Source of the DNA: Pelotomaculum schinkii
Lineage (GTDB): Bacteria > Bacillota > Desulfotomaculia > Desulfotomaculales > Pelotomaculaceae
Reading direction: 5' to 3'
DNA: 64,000 bases
Assembly: GCF_004369205.1 (NCBI RefSeq)
Contig: NZ_QFGA01000001.1
Location: 186,001 to 250,000, forward strand
Both the position numbers and the translations under genes were made by a program. Of this stretch, positions 55,406 through 64,000 are shown piece by piece; within the stretch, counting starts at the first letter, position 1, and the number at the start of each line of letters is the position of its first letter. The notes beneath the pieces were generated by a model. It saw only the letters and a program-made list of their open reading frames with translations. It searched no databases and was not told where the DNA came from.

Positions 55406-58045
55406 GTGGATATAATTACGACTCATACCAATGCCGATCTCGATGCCCTGGCTTCGATGGTGGCGGCACAAAAACTGTATCCCGGCTCCATTATGGTCTT
55501 TCCCGGGGCGCTCCTGAAAAACGTTGAGGAGTTTATGGCCCTGCATAAGGATACCATCTATGTCAGGACCATCCGGGATATCGCGCCTGAACTGGTGGAA
55601 AAGCTCATCCTTGTTGACACCAAAACACCCTCCCGCCTTGGCAAACTAGCTTACCTCCTGGATAGACCCGGTGTCGAGGTGCATATTTACGACCACCACC
55701 CCCGCAGTGAGGGGGACGCCACGGGCAGGTTTGAGGTCGTTGAGATGGTTGGGGCGACCACAACCCTGCTGGTAGAAAAAATCAGGGAAAAGCGCCTTCA
55801 GATAACACCGGTGGAGGCAACTGTCCTGGCCCTGGGCATTTATGAAGATACCGGGTCTCTTGTCTTTTCCAATACCACCCCCAGGGATGCGGAAGCGGTG
55901 GCTTATACCCTGGCCAACGGGGCCAATCTTGCCGTGGTCGCAAATTTCCTGTGGCGCCCTTTAACGGAGGAACAAAGGGAACTGTTGAAAGCTCTGCTGG
56001 TTTCGGCTGAGAGGTATAATATCAACGGTATCAAGTTCCTAATTGCAGAGGCAGACCTGGACCAATTTGTGGGAGGCCTGGACCTGCTGACTCACAAGCT
56101 GGTCGATTTTGCCAACCTTGAAGCTGTTTTCACGGTGGTCAAGATGGACGGCTGTGTCCACGTTGTCGCCCGCAGCAGCGTGCCCGAAGTAAGCGTTAAA
56201 GATATCCTTGGTATGCTGGGCGGCGGGGGACACCCCGCGGCGGCGTCGGCTGTCATCAAAAATTCGCAGGTGGCGGATGTGGTAAAACTTCTCCTGGCTG
56301 CGATCAGGCAGAAGGTAAAACCACCCGTTAGCGTGGCAGACATTATGTCCAGCCCGGTAAAGACAGTGGCGCCGGAAACCGTGATTGAAGAAGCGGGGCG
56401 AATTATGCTGCGCTACGGTCATACCGGGTTGCCTGTAATAAAAGATGAGCAAGTTGTGGGAGTTATTTCCCGGCGTGATGTGGAAAAAGCAGTCCACCAC
56501 GGTCTTGGGCATGCTCCCGTTAAAGGATTCATGACCGGCAGCCTGGTGAGCGTCGGCCCGGAAGCTACGGTTGCCGCGGTTAGAGAGTTGATGATTGAGC
56601 ACGACATCGGCCGGCTTCCGGTACTGCAAGAAGGAAAACTGGTCGGCATAGTATCGCGGACTGATGTGCTGCGGACGCTGCATGGTGATGTACAGTCAAA
56701 GCATTATAAGGTATATAGTGAAAAAAGCTTCAAATACCACTATAAAAACATACGCGAGCTGATCTATCGCAGTCTCCCGGAAGCATATATAACAATATTG
56801 GAACAAGTTGGAACAATAGCTAATGAATTGGGGTGCCGGGTCTTCGCCGCTGGAGGCATTGTCCGCGATCTGCTGCTGGGCGTAGAGAGCCTTGATCTCG
56901 ACCTGGTGGTGGAAGGAGATGGGGTGGAAATGGCCCGCGCGCTTGGCCGGCGCTACGACGCCAGAGTACGTGTCCATCCCAAATTCCGCACCGCGACGGT
57001 CCTCTTTCCGGATGGCCGGCAGGTGGATGTGGCAACAGCCAGGGTGGAATTTTACCAACATCCCGCGGCCATGCCTCAAATTGAAACTTCGTCTCTGCAC
57101 CAGGACCTTTACAGGCGCGACTTTACCATCAATGCCATGGCGGTTTCCTTAAACCAGAATGATTTTGGTGATATCATTGATTACTTCGGCGGCAGGGAGG
57201 ACCTTGAACGCGGCCTGGTACGGGTACTGCACAACCTCAGCTTTGTAGAGGACCCAACCAGGCTGTTGCGGGGGGTAAGGTTTGAAAAGCGCTATGCCAT
57301 GAACCTGGAACCTCAGACTTTTGCTTTGGCCAAGGAAGCTGTACGCAGCAAGATGCTGGAAAGGGTGGCTATGGAGCGGGTGTGGGAAGAATTAAAGCAC
57401 ATCCTTTCAGAGCCGCGGCCGGGGCTGGCCCTCTACCGGTTGCAAGAAATTGGGTTATGGGACTACCTCTTCCCGGGCGTCGACTATAAGCAAGTCCGGC
57501 AGGTACTGGATGAGCTGCCACGCTCATTAAGAGTAATACATACCTGGGATCTGGCAGAACAGCTGGAACCCTGGCTTGCGTACCTCCTGGCGCTGCTGAG
57601 CCGCTCGGATGCCGACACGGCAGGCGCTATATGCCGCCGCTATCATCTCGGCCAACGCTGGACCGACAGGGTGCATGCAGGTCTGTCCGGGTGGCAGGAT
57701 GTCGCCGATTCTTTACAGCGCGCTCAGCAGATCCAGATGAGTGATCTGGCCAGGCGGTTGATGCCGCTGCCAGAGGAAGTTTGCCCGCTAATCTTGACCC
57801 GCCTTACCGGAAACGCCGCGAGGGCACAATTGCGTCAGGTCCTCAGCGCTATCAACTACGACCAGCCTTCCATCACCGGAAAGGACCTCAGCGGCATGGG
57901 CTTCACGCCGGGGCCGGCTTTCAAGCTGGCGCTGGATGCCGTGTGGCAAGCCCGATTGGACGGCCTGGTACGGACCAGGCAGGAAGAATTGAGCTATGCC
58001 AGAGAATACCTGGCGGCTTACGAAGGAGTAATTAATAGTGTTTAA
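55406..58045 (+). CDS. DHH phosphoesterase - CBS - tRNA nucleotidyltransferase fusion
   Basis: This 879-residue protein joins a DHH/DHHA1 phosphoesterase (THTNADLDALASM, IYDHHPRSEGD; residues 1-300), two CBS domains (about 310-420) and a tRNA nucleotidyltransferase/poly(A) polymerase head (AGGIVRDLLLGVESLDLDLVVEGDG near 490, RRDFTINAMA, EDPTRLLRGVRFEKR) with its RNA-binding tail. It probably adds CCA or A residues to tRNA 3' ends, with possible nanoRNA or cyclic-nucleotide cleavage. GTG 55406 after GGAGG is preferred. It overlaps the next gene by 8 bp. Confidence 0.9.
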   Translation: MDIITTHTNADLDALASMVAAQKLYPGSIMVFPGALLKNVEEFMALHKDTIYVRTIRDIAPELVEKLILVDTKTPSRLGKLAYLLDRPGVEVHIYDHHPRSEGDATGRFEVVEMVGATTTLLVEKIREKRLQITPVEATVLALGIYEDTGSLVFSNTTPRDAEAVAYTLANGANLAVVANFLWRPLTEEQRELLKALLVSAERYNINGIKFLIAEADLDQFVGGLDLLTHKLVDFANLEAVFTVVKMDGCVHVVARSSVPEVSVKDILGMLGGGGHPAAASAVIKNSQVADVVKLLLAAIRQKVKPPVSVADIMSSPVKTVAPETVIEEAGRIMLRYGHTGLPVIKDEQVVGVISRRDVEKAVHHGLGHAPVKGFMTGSLVSVGPEATVAAVRELMIEHDIGRLPVLQEGKLVGIVSRTDVLRTLHGDVQSKHYKVYSEKSFKYHYKNIRELIYRSLPEAYITILEQVGTIANELGCRVFAAGGIVRDLLLGVESLDLDLVVEGDGVEMARALGRRYDARVRVHPKFRTATVLFPDGRQVDVATARVEFYQHPAAMPQIETSSLHQDLYRRDFTINAMAVSLNQNDFGDIIDYFGGREDLERGLVRVLHNLSFVEDPTRLLRGVRFEKRYAMNLEPQTFALAKEAVRSKMLERVAMERVWEELKHILSEPRPGLALYRLQEIGLWDYLFPGVDYKQVRQVLDELPRSLRVIHTWDLAEQLEPWLAYLLALLSRSDADTAGAICRRYHLGQRWTDRVHAGLSGWQDVADSLQRAQQIQMSDLARRLMPLPEEVCPLILTRLTGNAARAQLRQVLSAINYDQPSITGKDLSGMGFTPGPAFKLALDAVWQARLDGLVRTRQEELSYAREYLAAYEGVINSV

Positions 58046-58664
58046 TTTTCCCAGCCTAAATACAATTGCCTTGACGTTGCCCGCCATAATTATAGGACTT
58101 ACCTTCCACGAGTATGCCCATGGTTGGGTGGCTAAACAGCTTGGAGACAGGACAGCCGAGGCGCATGGCCGCCTTACAATTAACCCGGTGGCGCACCTTG
58201 ACCCGGTTGGTTTCATTTTGCTCATACTGGCCGGATTCGGCTGGGCCAAACCGGTACCGGTCAACCCATACAATCTCAGGGGCGATATTAAACGGGGGAT
58301 GCTGCTGGTATCTCTGGCCGGACCAGCCACGAACTTTCTCCTGGCCGTGGTTTCAGCTGTGCTTTTAGGATTGTTTGGGAGCATGCAGATCCCCTATTTT
58401 AATATCATCATGCAGTACATGATCGTGATTAACGTGGTCCTGGCGATATTCAACCTTATTCCCATCCCCCCCCTGGACGGCTCTAAAATCTTGGCCGGTC
58501 TCTTGCCGGGTCGCCAGGAATGGCTGGACCAGCTTGAATCTTACGGACCAATTTTGCTTATAGTCCTGGTTTTCTTCGGGTTTCGCTTTATATCCGTTTT
58601 AATAAACCCCGTCGTAAATATCCTTATTTTGCTGGCCAACATTGTTGCGCAGCTGGTAAGGTAG
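58038..58664 (+). CDS. Site-2 type M50 membrane metalloprotease
   Basis: This 208-residue protein of about six hydrophobic segments has the zinc motif HEYAH (residues 24-28, in LTFHEYAHGWVAKQLGD) and NLIPIPPLDGSKI, the third metal ligand. It belongs to the compact YwhC-like M50 family without PDZ domain. GTG 58038 lies inside the end of the DHH-CBS gene. Substrate is unknown. Confidence 0.9.
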   Translation: MFNFPSLNTIALTLPAIIIGLTFHEYAHGWVAKQLGDRTAEAHGRLTINPVAHLDPVGFILLILAGFGWAKPVPVNPYNLRGDIKRGMLLVSLAGPATNFLLAVVSAVLLGLFGSMQIPYFNIIMQYMIVINVVLAIFNLIPIPPLDGSKILAGLLPGRQEWLDQLESYGPILLIVLVFFGFRFISVLINPVVNILILLANIVAQLVR

Positions 58665-58695
58665 GCAATAACTATTTTCAAAAGGAGGCTTTTTT

Positions 58696-59670
58696 TTGCG
58701 AATTCTATCAGGAATCCAGCCCTCGGGTTCACTGCACCTGGGGAACTATTTCGGCATGATGAAAAGAATGGTGGATTACCAGGAGCATAGCGAGTTGTTT
58801 TGCTTCATTGTTAATTATCATGCTCTGACCTCAGTCTTTGACAGTGATTTTTTACGCCGGCAAACTTATGGAGCAGTTTGTGACTTCCTTGCTCTGGGGC
58901 TTGACCCGGAGAAGTCGGTGTTCTGGGTACAGGGCGACGTCCCGGAAGTAACCGAGTTGACCTGGTTATTGTCCAACGTAACGGGCATGGGGATTTTGGA
59001 GAGAAGTCACTCCTATAAAGATAAGACCGCTAAAGGGATTCCCGCCAGCCACGGTCTGTTCGCCTATCCTGTGCTCATGGCGGCCGATATTTTACTCTAC
59101 GGCGCGGATAAAGTCCCGGTCGGCAAAGACCAGAAGCAGCACCTGGAGATTGCCAGAGATATCGCCATTCGTTTTAATAATACTTACGGAGATACTTTTG
59201 TGGTTCCGGAACCGGATATTGAAGAAGACTTTGCCACGGTACCGGGAGTTGACGGGCAGAAAATGTCTAAATCCTACGGAAACGCCATAGAAATATTTGC
59301 CGATGAAAAAAGCATCCGGGAAAAAATCATGCGCATTAAAACGGATTCGACCCCGGTCGACCAGCCCAAGCCGTTGAAGGACAATATACTTTATGATTTG
59401 TACAGCCTCTTTCTGGATGAGAGAGACAGGGCTGCTCTCAAAGAACGCTTTCTGAACCCCGGTTTGCGTTACGGTGATTTAAAGAAAGAGCTCGTAGGCG
59501 TCATCTGGGAATATTTCACGCCCTACCGCAACGAGCGCCAAAGACTGGAGCGGGACAGGCAGTATGTCATCGACATCATGCGCGAGGGCGCCCGCAAGGC
59601 CAGGCAGGCTGCAGCTGTCTACCTGGATCGGGCGCGGCACAACGTTGGCCTGGACTACTGGTATAAATAG
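58696..59670 (+). CDS. trpS: Tryptophanyl-tRNA synthetase
   Basis: This 324-residue class I synthetase charges tRNA-Trp. The HIGH-type motif is PSGSLHLGNYFG and the KMSKS loop is GQKMSKSYGNAI. TTG 58696 follows AAAGGAGG. No T-box leader is possible in the 32-bp gap, so it is presumably cotranscribed with the protease. Confidence 0.96.
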   Translation: MRILSGIQPSGSLHLGNYFGMMKRMVDYQEHSELFCFIVNYHALTSVFDSDFLRRQTYGAVCDFLALGLDPEKSVFWVQGDVPEVTELTWLLSNVTGMGILERSHSYKDKTAKGIPASHGLFAYPVLMAADILLYGADKVPVGKDQKQHLEIARDIAIRFNNTYGDTFVVPEPDIEEDFATVPGVDGQKMSKSYGNAIEIFADEKSIREKIMRIKTDSTPVDQPKPLKDNILYDLYSLFLDERDRAALKERFLNPGLRYGDLKKELVGVIWEYFTPYRNERQRLERDRQYVIDIMREGARKARQAAAVYLDRARHNVGLDYWYK

Positions 59671-59822
59671 AAGACGTCCATGCTATATGGCGCTAGTTAA
59701 TTTGATATATAAACTACCCCACCCGGCCGCCCTCAATTAAGAGGCGGCTTTGGCTGCTAGATAAACAGTATTTGGTATATTACTGCTCTCATAAGGGAAA
59801 ATAATGCAGGGGGTGGGAGTAA

Positions 59823-60503
59823 GTGGGCAGGACCCAGTTGGTAATGATCCTGGTTGGCACGTTTGCGCTGATCCTGTCCCTGACCAGTCTAAAAATGAGG
59901 CTGCACTACCGGAGGCAGGGGAGGGACGACCATTTTGCTTTAAAGCTATCTCTTTGGCGCGGGTTAATCTCCTACAAAATGGAGATACCTGTGGTGAAAA
60001 CAGAACTGAAGCCTGGTTTCCGGCCATGGCGCCGTCCATTGTGGCCACGGACGTTAAGGCCGGCCTTCAAAATAGAGGCGAAGGTGACGGGGAAAAACGA
60101 CCCGGATCCAGTGGGGAAAATAGAGGCGGAAGAAGTGCTCGGCCTGAAGCGCATCCTTTTCATGATGCAAAAGAGTAAAATTTTTTTTGAGAACTACATG
60201 CCGGCAATCCGGTACTTGCTTGGGAAAGTATACTTGCGGCGTTTTCAATGGAGTACGGAATTTGGCATGGAGGAACCCCACGTGACCGGGTTCCTGGCAG
60301 GGCTGGCCGGGGGGGTGAAAGGACTGCTCTTAGCCAAGCTTTACCGCGTTATACATTCCGGGGCCGCCAGACCTGCAGTGGTTATTACACCGAGATTTGA
60401 GAAGCCCTGCTTTACTACCAGGATTGACTGCGAACTTGATATCAAAGTCGGCCACATCTTTTTGACCGGCCTCAAGTTTGTCTTTATGAAGTTGAAGGGT
60501 TGA
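59823..60503 (+). CDS. DUF2953 membrane protein (YtfI-like)
   Basis: This 226-residue protein has an N-terminal membrane helix (LVMILVGTFALILSL) and the DUF2953 region, a basic stretch (GFRPWRRPLWPRTLRP), then KVYLRRFQWSTEFGMEEPHVTGFLAG and a terminal KVGHIFLTGLKFVFMKLKG. Members lie next to ytfJ and are linked to sporulation. GTG 59823 follows GGGGGTGGGAG. Confidence 0.85.
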   Translation: MGRTQLVMILVGTFALILSLTSLKMRLHYRRQGRDDHFALKLSLWRGLISYKMEIPVVKTELKPGFRPWRRPLWPRTLRPAFKIEAKVTGKNDPDPVGKIEAEEVLGLKRILFMMQKSKIFFENYMPAIRYLLGKVYLRRFQWSTEFGMEEPHVTGFLAGLAGGVKGLLLAKLYRVIHSGAARPAVVITPRFEKPCFTTRIDCELDIKVGHIFLTGLKFVFMKLKG

Positions 60504-60542
60504 AAAATCTTGGATTAGGCATAGGAGTCTAAATGATAAGAA

Positions 60543-60565
60543 ATGGCCGGTTAGAAGCCGGCCAT
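60543..60565. terminator. Bidirectional terminator hairpin
   Basis: ATGGCCGG (60543-60550) pairs with CCGGCCAT (60558-60565) around a 7-nt loop. It ends DUF2953 on the plus strand, and its loop holds the stop codon of the minus-strand gene at 60551. Confidence 0.7.
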
Positions 60566-60760
60566 CAAGTGTTTCTTGATATGTGGATTCTTGCGCATTA
60601 AGGTTGGTGTGAACTGGGGTATAGCAACGTCCCGGTTGGGTTTTCCTGGCAGGTTTTCCATGCCCGTCCTGGCGGCTTCCAGGGGGCAATACCATTCATC
60701 CAGGTACAAGAGGCCTTTACCGTCCTTAATTCTATTAATGTCGACCCGGCTTGTTACCAC
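60551..60760 (-). CDS. Unknown small protein
   Basis: This 69-residue product (VTSRVDINRIKDGKGLLYLD, then EWYCPLEAARTGMENLPGKP) ends LMRKNPHIKKHLMAGF. The frame is open to 60769, but AAAGGGGGTG fits GTG 60760 better. The mixed polar sequence with one cysteine and a basic tail does not match a family I know. It is convergent with the DUF2953 gene and divergent from ytfJ across an AT-rich gap with a likely promoter (60780-60830). The rest of 60504-60969 shows no other gene. Confidence 0.6.
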   Translation of the reverse strand: MVTSRVDINRIKDGKGLLYLDEWYCPLEAARTGMENLPGKPNRDVAIPQFTPTLMRKNPHIKKHLMAGF

Positions 60761-60969
60761 CAGGAACACCCCCTTTTTGTTAATTGTTAAATTTATATTA
60801 AGATTTTGTTAATATTATATTATGGGTATGTTAATTTGACAATAACAAACAAGCTTTGTGCGTATCAAAATACCTTGCCCGGGGGCCGTGCAAAAAGGCT
60901 CCATTCGTATATAAATACAGGTCCCGGGAAACTCTATCACAAAATGACTGTCTTAAGGAGTGACCAAAG

Positions 60970-61419
60970 ATGCCCGAACATCCTATTGAGGGTTTGATGA
61001 AAACGGCAATGGAGAGCATCAAGGAAATGGTCGATGTCAACACCGTGGTCGGTGACCCGGTCGAAACCCCTGACGGCTCTGTTATTATACCCGTCTCAAG
61101 GGTTGCCTGCGGTTTTGCTGCCGGTGGAGGTGAATTTGAAGTCGGGGGTGAGAATAAGGACGGGGGAGGCGGTACCCCAACTCCCGGTTTTGGGGGAGGC
61201 AGCGGCGGCGGGGTTTCGGTGAAGCCGATTGGCTTCCTGGTCGTCGGCAACGGGCATGTGCGGATGCTGCCGGTAGACGGCAACACTGTGGCAGACAGGT
61301 TAATTGATATCGCTCCACAAGTTATTGACCAGATCCAAAACATTTTTAAGCGCGGAGAAATGCAGCCGCAAACTCAAGTCACTTACAAGACATCGACGCC
61401 TGCTTCTCCTATCTCTTAA
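60970..61419 (+). CDS. ytfJ: Sporulation protein YtfJ
   Basis: This 149-residue GerW/YtfJ family protein opens HPIEGLMKTAMESIKEMVDV and contains GDPVETPDGSVIIPVSRVACG, a glycine-rich middle (GGGTPTPGFGGGSGGG) and the C-terminal KPIGFLVVGNGHVRMLPVDG. Its partner DUF2953 lies upstream. The protein is made in sporulating cells; its biochemical role is unclear. It ends at a terminator. Confidence 0.92.
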   Translation: MPEHPIEGLMKTAMESIKEMVDVNTVVGDPVETPDGSVIIPVSRVACGFAAGGGEFEVGGENKDGGGGTPTPGFGGGSGGGVSVKPIGFLVVGNGHVRMLPVDGNTVADRLIDIAPQVIDQIQNIFKRGEMQPQTQVTYKTSTPASPIS

Positions 61420-61465
61420 GATTTTCCAAAAACATTATAATGATGAGCTGCCAAGGTCAGCAAAG

Positions 61466-61503
61466 GTCCAAGATCCTTCATGAAAGGGGCTTGGGCTTTT
61501 TTT
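61466..61503 (+). terminator. Terminator after ytfJ
   Basis: GTCCAAG (61466-61472) pairs with CTTGGGC (61490-61496) and inner ATCCTT with AAGGGG, followed by TTTTTTT. Confidence 0.75.
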
Positions 61504-61597
61504 ACCCGGGCACTATACAACATCGTTTTCTACTTACATGGAATTGATAAAGGCTAGCCGGAGATAATAATCCAAAATAAGGCGAGGTGGCTAAACA

Positions 61598-62455
61598 ATG
61601 CGGCCGTTATGGAAAGGAGCCGTGAGCTTCGGCCTGGTTTATGTGCCGGTCAAGCTCTATGCGGCAACAGAGCACAAGGACATCCGTTTCAATTACCTGC
61701 ACCAAAAGTGCAAGACGCCCATACAGTACCGGCGCTACTGCCCTCACTGCCAGACGGAAGTGCCCATGGAGGAAATCGTGCGCGGGTATGAATATGAAAA
61801 AGGCAGCTATGTGATCATGGCGGATGAAGATTTTGAGGTTACCGGAGGTGACGGGGGCAGGAATATCAATATCATGGACTTTGTCAACCTTGCCGATATC
61901 GATCCCATCTACTTCGAAAAGGCTTACTATTTAGCTCCCGGGGAGGGCGGGGCGAAGGTATATGAACTGCTGAAAAGGGCGATGAGTGAAACCGGCAAGG
62001 TAGCGGTGGCCAGGGTTGTTATCCGCAACAGAGAGTCGCTGGCAGCCCTGCGGGTAAGCGGCAATACCCTGGTAATGAGTACGATGCATTATCCTGATGA
62101 GGTTAGGCAGGCTGCCGCCCTCCCCGAACTGAATTACCAGGTAAACCTGCACGAGAATGAAGTAAAAATGGCGGTCAGTCTCATTAACAGCCTCTCTGCC
62201 GAATTCCAGCCGGAAAAATACAATGACACTTACAGAGAGGGATTAATGGAGATCATACAGGCTAAAATTGCCGGGGAAGAAATTACGACTCCTGCCCGGC
62301 GTGAAACAGGAAAAGTAGTCGATCTGATGGAGGCGCTCAAAGCGAGTATTGACCTGGCTAAAGAAGAGCGGGTCGCGGACAGGCAGGCCAAAAAGTCAAA
62401 AAGTATGAAAGAATCAAAGGTAAAAAAGGAAACCTCCCGGCGTAAAACATCATGA
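61598..62455 (+). CDS. ku: Ku DNA-end-binding protein
   Basis: This 285-residue bacterial Ku opens WKGAVSFGLVYVPVKLYAAT, with the conserved core LHQKCKTPIQYRRYCPHC, GYEYEKGSYVIMADEDFE and a basic lysine-rich tail (KKSKSMKESKVKKETSRRKT) for DNA binding. It binds broken ends and recruits LigD for non-homologous end joining. Its stop overlaps the ligase start by 4 bp. Confidence 0.95.
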   Translation: MRPLWKGAVSFGLVYVPVKLYAATEHKDIRFNYLHQKCKTPIQYRRYCPHCQTEVPMEEIVRGYEYEKGSYVIMADEDFEVTGGDGGRNINIMDFVNLADIDPIYFEKAYYLAPGEGGAKVYELLKRAMSETGKVAVARVVIRNRESLAALRVSGNTLVMSTMHYPDEVRQAAALPELNYQVNLHENEVKMAVSLINSLSAEFQPEKYNDTYREGLMEIIQAKIAGEEITTPARRETGKVVDLMEALKASIDLAKEERVADRQAKKSKSMKESKVKKETSRRKTS

Positions 62456-63420
62456 GGGGAGCCATCAGGGATGGAAAAACACTGCCTCTCGTCCGTCCAA
62501 TGCTGGCTGTAAGTTCCCCACCCTTTGACAGCGATAAGCACCTTTTTGAAATTAAGTGGGATGGTTATCGCAGCCTGGCTTACCTCGATGACCGAACCAT
62601 AATACGCTCGCGAAACCTGGTCGATTTGACTGCGAAATTCCCGGAATTGAGCAGACTGCACCAGCGTGTAAAAAGACTGCCCGCGATCATTGACGGTGAA
62701 ATAGTAATATTTGAAGCTGGAAGACCATCTTTTGCCGGTTTGCAGGCCAGGGGCAGGATGGACGGTAATAAAAAGGCGGGCCGGGCCACTCTATTAACCC
62801 CGGCTGTTTTTATAGCTTTCGACGTCCTGTACACAGGTGGCGGCAGTGTGATGGAAAAAAGCCTGGAAGAGAGAAAGGACATCCTCCAAGACATGGTAGA
62901 GCAGTCGGATGAACTGGTTTTATCACGCTTTATTCATGCCGAAGGTCTGGCTTATTATAATGCTTGTGTTGGAGAAGGTTTGGAGGGTGTTATCGCTAAA
63001 AGGTTGGATAGCGTATATCTGCCGGGTCGTCGCTCTAATAGTTGGCAGAAATTCAAGAATACCAGGGAAGCAGATCTGGTCATAAGCGGCTATCAGAAGG
63101 GCACTGGAGGCAGACTGCTGGGCTCGCTGCTCCTGGGAGGCTACCGGGATGGACGGCTGGTTTACCAGGGCAAAGTCGGTACGGGGTTTAGCGAACAGGA
63201 GGCTGTTCTTCTTCTGGAAAAGCTGGAGAAGCTGGAAGTTGATCAAAACATTTTGGTTGTCCCGCCCAAAGAAATTAAACAAGCCAGGTGGGTAAAGCCA
63301 GTCCTGGTGTGCGCCGTCGGGTATCTTACCTTGACTGCCGAAGGCTACCTTCGCCATCCTGTTTATAAAGGGCTCCGCTCAGATAAGACACCAAATGAAT
63401 GTGGAGTTGCGACTGAATAG
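62452..63420 (+). CDS. ligD: ATP-dependent DNA ligase (LigD ligase domain, stand-alone)
   Basis: This 322-residue ligase has the nucleotidyl lysine in FEIKWDGYRSLAYL (K35), motif III FIAFDVLYTGG, EGVIAKRLDSVYLPGRRSNSWQKFK (motif IV/V) and the C-terminal OB-fold. It lacks polymerase and nuclease domains; the polymerase is separate (63860 on). The ATGA overlap with ku and the conserved neighbourhood indicate a split-LigD end-joining system. Confidence 0.93.
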   Translation: MRGAIRDGKTLPLVRPMLAVSSPPFDSDKHLFEIKWDGYRSLAYLDDRTIIRSRNLVDLTAKFPELSRLHQRVKRLPAIIDGEIVIFEAGRPSFAGLQARGRMDGNKKAGRATLLTPAVFIAFDVLYTGGGSVMEKSLEERKDILQDMVEQSDELVLSRFIHAEGLAYYNACVGEGLEGVIAKRLDSVYLPGRRSNSWQKFKNTREADLVISGYQKGTGGRLLGSLLLGGYRDGRLVYQGKVGTGFSEQEAVLLLEKLEKLEVDQNILVVPPKEIKQARWVKPVLVCAVGYLTLTAEGYLRHPVYKGLRSDKTPNECGVATE

Positions 63421-63470
63421 CCCCTTCCTGCATGCAGAGCATTAACCAATGAAAATGCGCACTGGGGATT

Positions 63471-63608
63471 GACAATGAGGAGACAAAAATATTGCTCGAA
63501 AAGGCTTGACTTGCGGGCAGGGGGTTGTCCGAAAGCGTTCAGGAGCACCTGGATGCGTTCCTTAGCGCGTGCGTTGCATGCAGAAAAGCTCAAATAGCGC
63601 GTAGCTAA
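63471..63608 (+). pseudogene. Possible broken zinc-finger anti-sigma-like small gene
   Basis: The frame DNEETKILLEKA, stop, LAGRGLSESVQEHLDAFLSA, then CVACRKAQIARS resembles a zf-HC2 anti-sigma domain (an H...C..C spacing in EHLDAFLSACVAC), interrupted by TGA at 63507. There is no clear start. It fills part of the 440-bp gap between ligase and polymerase. The rest of 63421-63859 shows nothing I can support. The resemblance could be chance. Confidence 0.22.
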
Positions 63609-63859
63609 CGGGTGGCAGTCTGTAGATGCGGTGGATAGGATGCCCTAGTTGCACAAATGTAGAATTGCGAAGAGAGTGGAGGACAACCCCCTGACCACTA
63701 CGCATGCGGCTTTTCGAGAACCAGTTAACAATGACCTACTATTCCGATACAATCAAATTTATATTGGCTGCAACACTATTTTCAGTGATTCGCACCCATA
63801 CTTTTTGGAGAAGCGCTCTACGTATTTTCAGGTCAAAAAATAATAATGAGGTGTGTCTT

Positions 63860-64000
63860 GTGCAAGAATCCTATGCGACAGTTGACGGTTACCAGGTCAA
63901 ACTCACCAACCTTAATAAGCTGATCTGGCCGGAAGGGTTGACCAAGGCCCATCTGGTCAAATATTACCGGGAAATCGCCCCATATATCCTGCCACATCTT
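63860..64000 (+). CDS. LigD polymerase/primase domain (partial, cut by window end)
   Basis: GTG 63860 after GAGGTG starts VQESYATVDGYQVKLTNLNK, then LIWPEGLTKAHLVKYYREIAPYILPHL. This is the typical opening of the NHEJ polymerase (AEP primase) domain, which fills gaps before the ligase seals. Only 47 codons are visible. It completes a ku-lig-pol set. Confidence 0.85.
   Translation, partial: MQESYATVDGYQVKLTNLNKLIWPEGLTKAHLVKYYREIAPYILPHL

Noticed and set aside
58665-58695. T-box or tryptophan leader before trpS
   Set aside because: Only 31 bp separate trpS from the previous stop codon, too short for a T-box.
59804-60178. A 124-residue frame overlapping the DUF2953 gene
   Set aside because: It is a shadow in another frame of a recognised family.
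63649-63843. A 64-residue open frame before the LigD polymerase gene
   Set aside because: No ribosome binding site and no codon pattern; it ends just before the polymerase leader.

Overview
The window looks like a chromosomal segment of an anaerobic, endospore-forming Gram-positive bacterium, most like the Desulfotomaculum/Pelotomaculum group of Clostridia. This rests on gene content and order: spo0A, spoIVB, spoIIM, the spoIIA operon with sigF, spoVAE, a ytfJ homologue, a CoM/CoA-type 2-oxoacid:ferredoxin oxidoreductase, a 2-hydroxyacyl-CoA dehydratase activase, frequent TTG/GTG starts and strong Shine-Dalgarno sequences. No name can be fixed from sequence alone.

Region 1 (1-14.1 kb) is a co-directional housekeeping and sporulation cluster: the end of an Asp23-like gene, DUF2273, nusB, xseA, xseB, ispA, a large structured RNA closely matching OLE RNA (3843-4439, ends held by an 11-bp pairing), its membrane partner OapA, dxs, tlyA, nadK, a small SAM methyltransferase, argR, recN, spoIVB and spo0A. 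It joins isoprenoid supply, DNA repair and sporulation entry.

Region 2 (14.2-29.7 kb) is accessory: a diguanylate cyclase, an AT-rich block of three unknown membrane or secreted proteins partly bracketed by a 15-bp inverted repeat, a truncated gene, a small HTH protein, two tandem PAS-AraC paralogues, a PAS-only paralogue, and two very large S-layer-homology surface proteins. The second surface protein ends in exact 294-bp tandem repeats, and its reading frame is cut by a one-base insertion at the start of a fourth copy.

Region 3 (29.7-35.2 kb) is the most unusual part. Two fluoride riboswitches with intrinsic terminators lie on opposite strands. One precedes a dynamin-family GTPase; the other precedes two overlapping MutS-like ATPase genes that converge on the GTPase. 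No fluoride channel gene is present in the window. I read this as a candidate fluoride-responsive NTPase locus.

Region 4 (35.3-47.1 kb) holds a MocR-type regulator divergent from a LysE exporter, a P-loop protein that appears to start at CTG, a korDABC oxidoreductase operon, an M20 peptidase, spoIIM, xerD, deoB and pdp.

Region 5 (47.2-64 kb) holds dacF, spoIIAA-spoIIAB-sigF, dodecin, spoVAE, a DUF2229/activase pair, trpB2, a DHH-CBS-tRNA nucleotidyltransferase fusion, a site-2 protease, trpS, DUF2953 and ytfJ, then a Ku, ligase and polymerase end-joining set cut off by the window end. A short inverted-repeat element of about 88 bp recurs in intergenic gaps (860, 42350, with solo ends near 41102 and 55252).
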